Assembly: GCF_041381155.1 (NCBI RefSeq)
Contig: NC_091143.1
Span: 23,649,695 to 23,713,694, forward strand
Source: Argopecten irradians
Taxonomy: Eukaryota > Mollusca > Bivalvia > Pectinida > Pectinidae
Direction: 5' to 3'
DNA length: 64,000 bases
The notes under the pieces were generated by a model. That model made no database searches, was not told the DNA's origin, and saw only the letters and a list, made by a program, of their open reading frames with translations. This document shows, piece by piece, positions 51,601-64,000 of this stretch. The translations under genes were made by a program, and so were the position numbers. The stretch's first letter is position 1. The number at the start of each line of letters is the position of its first letter.

Positions 51601-52044
51601 TCATGTCTAGATATTTATTAATCAAATCAAATTTAGGAGGTGTACCATTTTGGGTACTGAAACATGCTAAATCATGTTGAAAAAAGCAAATCAGTGAAAA
51701 AACCAAACATACATGTACCTTGTTGGTATCTGCACTGTACAGACAGTGTACATAGTGGAATTGAAGCTTATTTTGTTACAGTTTACGCAAAAATGATTCA
51801 TTGCGAGAGTCTGGTGGGGAAAAAATGAGAAGTCTGGTGGGGAAAAAATGAGAATGCCAGATGGATATCAACTGGAAAGTGTTTTGTGGTTTTACATTTA
51901 TGAATTGGTTATCGCGTATAAAACTTAAAAACATTATTTTCTTATTTCATAAAGAATGTAATTATCTGTGTGTTATCATTCATAAATAGAAGATAATCGT
52001 CTAACATGTCAAGAATTATTTTAGACTCAACTGTCACTTACCAT
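45692..52044 (-). CDS. DDA1: DET1- and DDB1-associated protein 1 (CRL4 ubiquitin ligase component)
   Basis: Exons on the minus strand: 52044-52042 (ATG only), 50335-50255, 49545-49494, 48807-48746, 45802-45692 (TAA). Lengths 3+81+52+62+111 give 309 nt and 102 residues, the usual DDA1 length. All junctions are GT..AG and the phases agree. The product opens [16 protein letters not shown], continues [13 protein letters not shown], then [18 protein letters not shown], and ends in a Ser/Lys-rich tail (...[11 protein letters not shown]), matching the family along its length. DDA1 binds DDB1 and, with DET1, forms part of CUL4-based ubiquitin ligases that direct proteins to degradation. Start choice: this ATG has a strong context (A at -3, G at +4) and lies exactly against the donor GTAAGT. 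An earlier ATG at 52060-52058 is out of frame. Introns hold transposon-like elements. It is divergent from COPS2. Confidence 0.93.
45964..46861. mobile_element. TTAA-flanked non-autonomous transposon in the last DDA1 intron
   Basis: The left end TTAAAGGTAGGTTTCGCC and right end GGCGAAACCTACCTTTAA are perfect inverted repeats of 18 bp, including TTAA at each border. The body is about 0.9 kb. The one ORF of 87 codons shows no transposase signature. The TTAA target suggests piggyBac-type mobilisation. Confidence 0.8.
46872..48047. mobile_element. TA-flanked transposon with CCGTATTTTTGCGCG ends in a DDA1 intron
   Basis: The left end CCGTATTTTTGCGCGTATAG continues TGCGCAC; the right end GTGCGCACTATACGCGCAAA continues AATACGG. 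These are perfect inverted repeats of about 27 bp with TA on each side, and further GTGCGC...ATACGC motifs lie just inside both ends. It is about 1.2 kb without a credible ORF. A TA duplication and such ends suit the Tc1/mariner-pogo group, an inference from ends alone. It abuts the TTAA element by about 10 bp. Confidence 0.85.
48858..49060. mobile_element. Foldback MITE with about 48-bp inverted ends
   Basis: Left arm: GGGAATAATTCATATACCAC, then ATGATAACGTTTGTGTGGGACTA. Right arm: TAGTCCCACAAAAACGTTATCATG, then CATGGTACTTGAATTAGTCCC. The centre carries GAAATGACGTTAGCAC. Located in DDA1 intron 3, about 50 bp upstream of exon 4 in transcription order. Confidence 0.7.
49145..49226. mobile_element. 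Short relative of the 'CAATCTGATTAAAAT' foldback family
   Basis: The left edge CAATTTGATTAAAATACAT and right edge TGTATCAGATTG resemble the family termini, and CACTATATACATTATGTATAGTG forms a small central hairpin. Only about 80 bp, so a deletion derivative or chance likeness. Confidence 0.35.
49616..49632. repeat. Poly-C tract
   Basis: An uninterrupted run of C of about 14 bases in DDA1 intron 2. Length in such a run is uncertain. Confidence 0.8.
50578..50660 (+). mobile_element. Degraded tRNA-like (SINE-type) sequence
   Basis: CTCAATTGGTAGAGCATCCTG resembles a tRNA D-arm and A box, and GGAGGATCCTGGGTATATTGCC stands where a B box would be, but without the GGTTCGA core. No full cloverleaf can be drawn, so this looks like an old tRNA-derived SINE in DDA1 intron 1. 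Confidence 0.4.
51240..51656. mobile_element. Element with 'GTACCCAAAWTGGTACACY' inverted ends
   Basis: The left end holds CTACCCAAATTGGTAC twice in tandem followed by ACTTTG; the right end GAGGTGTACCATTTTGGGTAC is its near complement. About 0.4 kb, in DDA1 intron 1, no credible coding content. Confidence 0.5.
51806..51853. repeat. Perfect 23-bp direct duplication
   Basis: AGTCTGGTGGGGAAAAAATG followed by AGA occurs twice head to tail. It is a recent replication-slippage event in DDA1 intron 1. Confidence 0.75.
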
Positions 52045-52321
52045 CTTTTCTGTCCGCCATTAAAATATGCACATAAAATTAAAAACTGTTTTCGGGCAGA
52101 AATGTCCGGAAAACTGTTAGGAAAAAATATAAAAACTACTTAGATATTCAGACAAATCATTGGCGTTATTTTTTTTCATGGGGTTTTATTTTAACTTAAC
52201 ATTACATTTTAACTTTGTTTTCTTCAATATAAATTTTATTTTGCATTGAAAATGATATTCCGGAATTATCCTCACGGTCTGAAAATATTATTGTGAACGT
52301 TTATGTCCCCAAAAATCCAAC
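52045..52321. promoter_or_regulatory. Bidirectional promoter between DDA1 and COPS2
   Basis: The 277 bp between the two start codons must hold both 5' UTRs and promoters. Two CCGGAA sites (52,106-52,111 and 52,260-52,265) fit ETS/GABP binding, and ATTGG at 52,159-52,163 is an inverted CCAAT box. All three are common in divergent housekeeping promoters. I see no TATA box placed for a single start. Site function is inferred from motifs only. Confidence 0.7.
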
Positions 52322-61043
<8,722 letters not shown>

Positions 61044-61787
61044 TGACAGCTAAAGACTGACCGTTGAATAACTTATTTATACCATCGAATTAGTGTGATT
61101 GATCATCGTACAACTTGTGTGGCCTGTACACTTCGTGGTCAAATGATACTTGTAAGCATGAAGATTTGCTGGATGTCTGAATCATCATGATGCTGGCAGT
61201 TTCATCAGCTGCTAGGATTGAGACTGATGAAAGAGAGAGAATCCTTGCAACCCCACAAGTTTTTATAAACAAAGACAATTGATTGCAATATTTGTAATCA
61301 TAAAGACTTCAGCTGTTACCTATGTGTGACAAATCTGGTCATTTTTGCTATGTACACCAAATTAATTACCTCGTTTGAAAGGTAACATGTGAATGGAACA
61401 CAGATAGTGCTGGTTTGCCAAGGACTAAGATAAGTTGATTCCACATGGAATGTCAACAGACTCTTTGTCAACTAGTGCAGACTATTCAGTTGTGTTGCAA
61501 TGGAATCTTGTGTGTCAGGATTTCAATGTTAAAGAAACAGTGCTTTTAAGAGTATATTGATAATTCCTGATAATTTTGCTTGAGGGTTGTGTTTACCTTC
61601 ACATATTCATTTGTACATATGTAGGGTCAAGAGTACTGTTGTCCAGCTGGTTGAAGTGTATAATTTTGCTCACAAGAGGAAGTGCCTGGGATTGGTCCAT
61701 GGATGATATTGCTTATCATGATTCAGACCATTGGATTTTTTTTATGAAGACTGTTAATGCCTACATTTGCCATTGTGTTACAGGAAT

Positions 61788-61976
61788 TTGTATTTGCATA
61801 TGACAGATTTAGCTCCCTTATGGGTAGGTATCCCATTGTGACATCATTGTTTTGTGTGTGAAACTTGCATTGTTTTCTCTGGAAAGTATGACATTACCTG
61901 TATCCTATCAAACTGATGACGTCACAATCAATTCCTACCCGTAAGGGAAGGTAAATCTGTAATATGCAAATACGGA
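61788..61976. mobile_element. Foldback element inside the COPS2 3' UTR
   Basis: The left arm GTATTTGCATATGACAGATT leads to TAGCTCCCTTATGGGTAGGTA; the right arm CTACCCGTAAGGGAAGGTAA leads to ATCTGTAATATGCAAATAC. The arms are about 41 bp. The centre has TGATGACGTCACAATC, as in the relative at 836-960. No ORF. Confidence 0.75.
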
Positions 61977-62185
61977 GTAACAGACAGGTCTAAAAGATTT
62001 ATATAACAGATGTAAAGTATCAAGACTGAAAATGTTTTCTCTTCATGTATGGTGATTTGCTTACAGTTCCATTGTACTATGATATCAGCCACTTACAGTG
62101 CTTTTAAATATTATACTAAAGTTATGTGGAGAGATATCAAATCATGATTATATACAACAAAGGTTAGGTAAGTTTGTGGAAAGAT

Positions 62186-62209
62186 AATAAAACAAACTAA
62201 TTTAATAAA
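62186..62209 (+). terminator. COPS2: Candidate COPS2 poly(A) signals
   Basis: Two AATAAA hexamers 18 bases apart, about 1.14 kb after the stop codon, with GATTTGGTTGTCATTT (GU-rich in RNA) about 15 bases beyond. Confidence 0.55.
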
Positions 62210-62514
62210 CTAAAGATTTGGTTGTCATTTATCAGATTATAAGTCCCCTGTTGATGAAATTATAGGGGAATTTAGTGTTTGTCCAGATGTTAACTGAGCA
62301 GAAATTGAATGGATTTGAAAGAAACTGGTTTAAGTAATTGAATAGCACTAAGTAGCATAAGATTTGGATCAAAAGGTCAATTACATATTGGTCACTGTAG
62401 ACTGGCCACCAGACCCTAAGATATTGGTAAGATTTTCTCTGTAGAATTCTAACAATATATAGATTATCTCCCTCTAGTTTGAATCTAGAATCAATCCCGT
62501 CCTTTCTAATTCAT

Positions 62515-62890
62515 ATTTCAAATTTAGGTTCCTCTTGGGCCCTAGTTGTGCAAATTGCATTTTGGGACTGATCGGTAAACAAGATAGCCGAGTACAGGCT
62601 GCCTTCTTGTGTTTTGACAATTGGAGTTTGTTACAGCTATTTCTCAGAGAGTACTGAAAAGATCTGTCTCAAATTTCATATATAGGTTCCCCTAGGTTCC
62701 TGATTGTGAATATTGCATTTTGGGACCGATCGGTAAACAAGATGGCTGACAAGCTGCCACCTTGGATTTTCACAATTGAAGTTTGTTACCTCTATTTCTC
62801 AGAAAGTGCAGAAGGGATCTCTCTCAAATTTCACATGTAGGTTCCCCTATGGCCCTAGTTGTGCATATTGCATTTTGGGACCGATCGGTC
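62515..62890 (-). mobile_element. Pearl-type core repeats, reversed fragment
   Basis: Two full core units and part of a third with a period of 156-157 bp: GCATTTTGGGACYGATCGGT recurs at about 62,557, 62,714 and 62,870, with CAAATTTCAYATRTAGGTTCC between. It is the reverse complement of the core in the 39,669-41,633 element. No ACGG run or hairpin end is attached; the fragment runs into the foldback at about 62,896. Confidence 0.75.
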
Positions 62891-62895
62891 ACAAG

Positions 62896-63030
62896 ACAAT
62901 CTAATTAAAATTAGACTTGTAATTCCGCTCCCACTACGATACTCTACGTTATGCTTCAATATTGCATTGAAGCGTAACGTAGAGTATCGTAGTGGGAGCT
63001 GTATTACAAGTCTAATTTTAATAAGATTGG
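62896..63030. mobile_element. Large foldback element, 'CAATCTRATTAAAAT' family
   Basis: The left arm CAATCTAATTAAAATTAGAC leads to TTGTAATTCCGCTCCCACTACGATACTCTACGTTA; the right arm is its near-perfect complement, ending GTCTAATTTTAATAAGATTG. Arms are about 62 bp with a very small centre (CAATATTGCATTG). The termini match the array foldbacks at 20,696 while the inner arms differ. Confidence 0.85.
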
Positions 63031-63039
63031 GTAAAAGAC

Positions 63040-64000
63040 AGCTAGACATGATACATTAATATATGCAGTGTAACAACAGTGTGTATTGTCATTGATTTCA
63101 TCAATTTTGCCGCACAACAGTGTTGCAACACATCTGAAATTCCATCATTTTTTTAAGCATGGTAGAAAAATAATCCGATATGGGCCATTTATTGGACAGG
63201 GATAACTCAACTCTCATCTTAGAATTTTGCTCTTAACACTCGGCATGCCTAGTTCTAACAAGCTAACAACTTACTAGAGGGTTGTTATTATCCTTGTCCA
63301 CTTGACACACCAATGTAAGATTTTACTAATCTAGCCAACCTGATTGATATTTATTACATGTAGTATAAATGGTTAACAGCCGATATGTTTTCATCATAGG
63401 TAAAAAAAATAACCGACAACTAGAACAAATGTATTAATTTTATTTCAGTCTGTAAACAATGTGAAAATATGAGTTTATAAACTACAATACTGAGTGTAGG
63501 AATGGTCCTTTATGTAATATCACAGTTCGTGTGGGGTTACATTCGCAGACAGTTATCTAGGTGTCACTAAATAACAACATTGGTCCAAATTCAAAATTAA
63601 TACCAGCTTAATCTTAAATTCAAAATTATCAGATACAAATATTAATCAATGCATTAATATATACACATTTGCTGTGTCACTTTCATATTTTGAATGATAA
63701 AACTTTGTAATTCTTTGTCATTTAATCAATAAATACATTTAGAAACATTTTTTCATTTTAATATCAGAAAAAATATACGAGAAAAATGTTTAATATCCTT
63801 TAATAACCTATTAAAATTAATTTGTTCTCTATATTTGACTAAAACTGACATTAGTTCTGAAGCACATGGTCATAATTAAATTCACTCGCTTAAAATGAAA
63901 AGTTTTGAAAAGGATGAATTCAATCATAGTGAATTTGATGAAAATAAATTATTGTTTTTGAAAATATTGTTGAAATCACTTAACTGACAAACATTTTGTA
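63040..64000. other. AT-rich intergenic sequence, no gene seen
   Basis: Downstream of the COPS2 3' UTR and the repeats I see no exon, promoter or structured repeat up to the window edge. Confidence 0.5.

Larger units (their letters stand above)
61044..62210 (+). other. COPS2: COPS2 3' UTR
   Basis: From the TGA to the first AATAAA hexamers that I see on this strand (62,186-62,191 and 62,204-62,209). It contains the foldback at 61,788-61,976, which would enter the mRNA and could fold into a long hairpin. The exact cleavage site cannot be read from sequence. Confidence 0.6.

Noticed and set aside
49481..52060. DDA1 translated from the upstream ATG at 52,060
   Set aside because: It is out of frame with the conserved MADFLKGL start and meets a stop in exon 2.
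62855..63059. Opposed ORFs of 64 and 66 codons with similar sequences
   Set aside because: They are the two arms of the foldback at 62,896-63,030 read on both strands.

Overview
The window is animal nuclear DNA, most likely from a bivalve mollusc. It is AT-rich, its genes are split into short exons with GT..AG introns, and the spaces between genes are packed with foldback/MITE-like elements. The bivalve inference rests on repeat style: two 'pearl'-type elements (tandem core of about 156 bp, an (ACGG)n run, a hairpin 3' end) and many 'AGATAACTCTG...' foldbacks. I cannot name the species.

Three genes are supported. (1) At the left edge, minus strand, 6659 down to 417, lies the 5' part of a secreted MAM-domain protein: signal peptide, two full MAM domains, a Thr/Pro linker and the start of a third. 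Eight exons join in one frame and the gene runs off the window. (2) On the minus strand, 52044 down to 45692, is DDA1 (DET1- and DDB1-associated protein 1): five exons and 102 residues. (3) On the plus strand, 52322-61043, is COPS2/CSN2, COP9 signalosome subunit 2: thirteen exons and 442 residues. DDA1 and COPS2 are head to head with 277 bp between start codons. Both products act on cullin-RING ubiquitin ligases, DDA1 as a CRL4 component and CSN2 as a subunit of the enzyme that removes NEDD8 from cullins.

Layout: 1-6659 MAM gene; 6.7-13.5 kb no supported gene; 13.6 kb a small MITE; 14.35-15.6 kb a 51-bp minisatellite; 15.6-19 kb no supported gene, with short repeats and foldbacks; 19.2-45.1 kb four tandem copies of a multi-kb segment that differ by transposon insertions, deletions and quality; 45.7-52.0 kb DDA1 with two terminal-inverted-repeat elements and a foldback in its introns; 52.3-62.2 kb COPS2 with its 3' UTR; 62.5-63.0 kb a reversed pearl fragment abutting a large foldback.

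A caution on quality: about 33.03-34.20 kb and 34.83-41.63 kb look like unpolished long-read sequence. Insertion-type discrepancies are dense against the clean copies and stop abruptly at both ends. At 40.29-40.64 kb two unrelated sequences appear interleaved. Copy number and content of the array should not be trusted there. I found no bacterial-type system, CRISPR, rRNA or intact tRNA gene.
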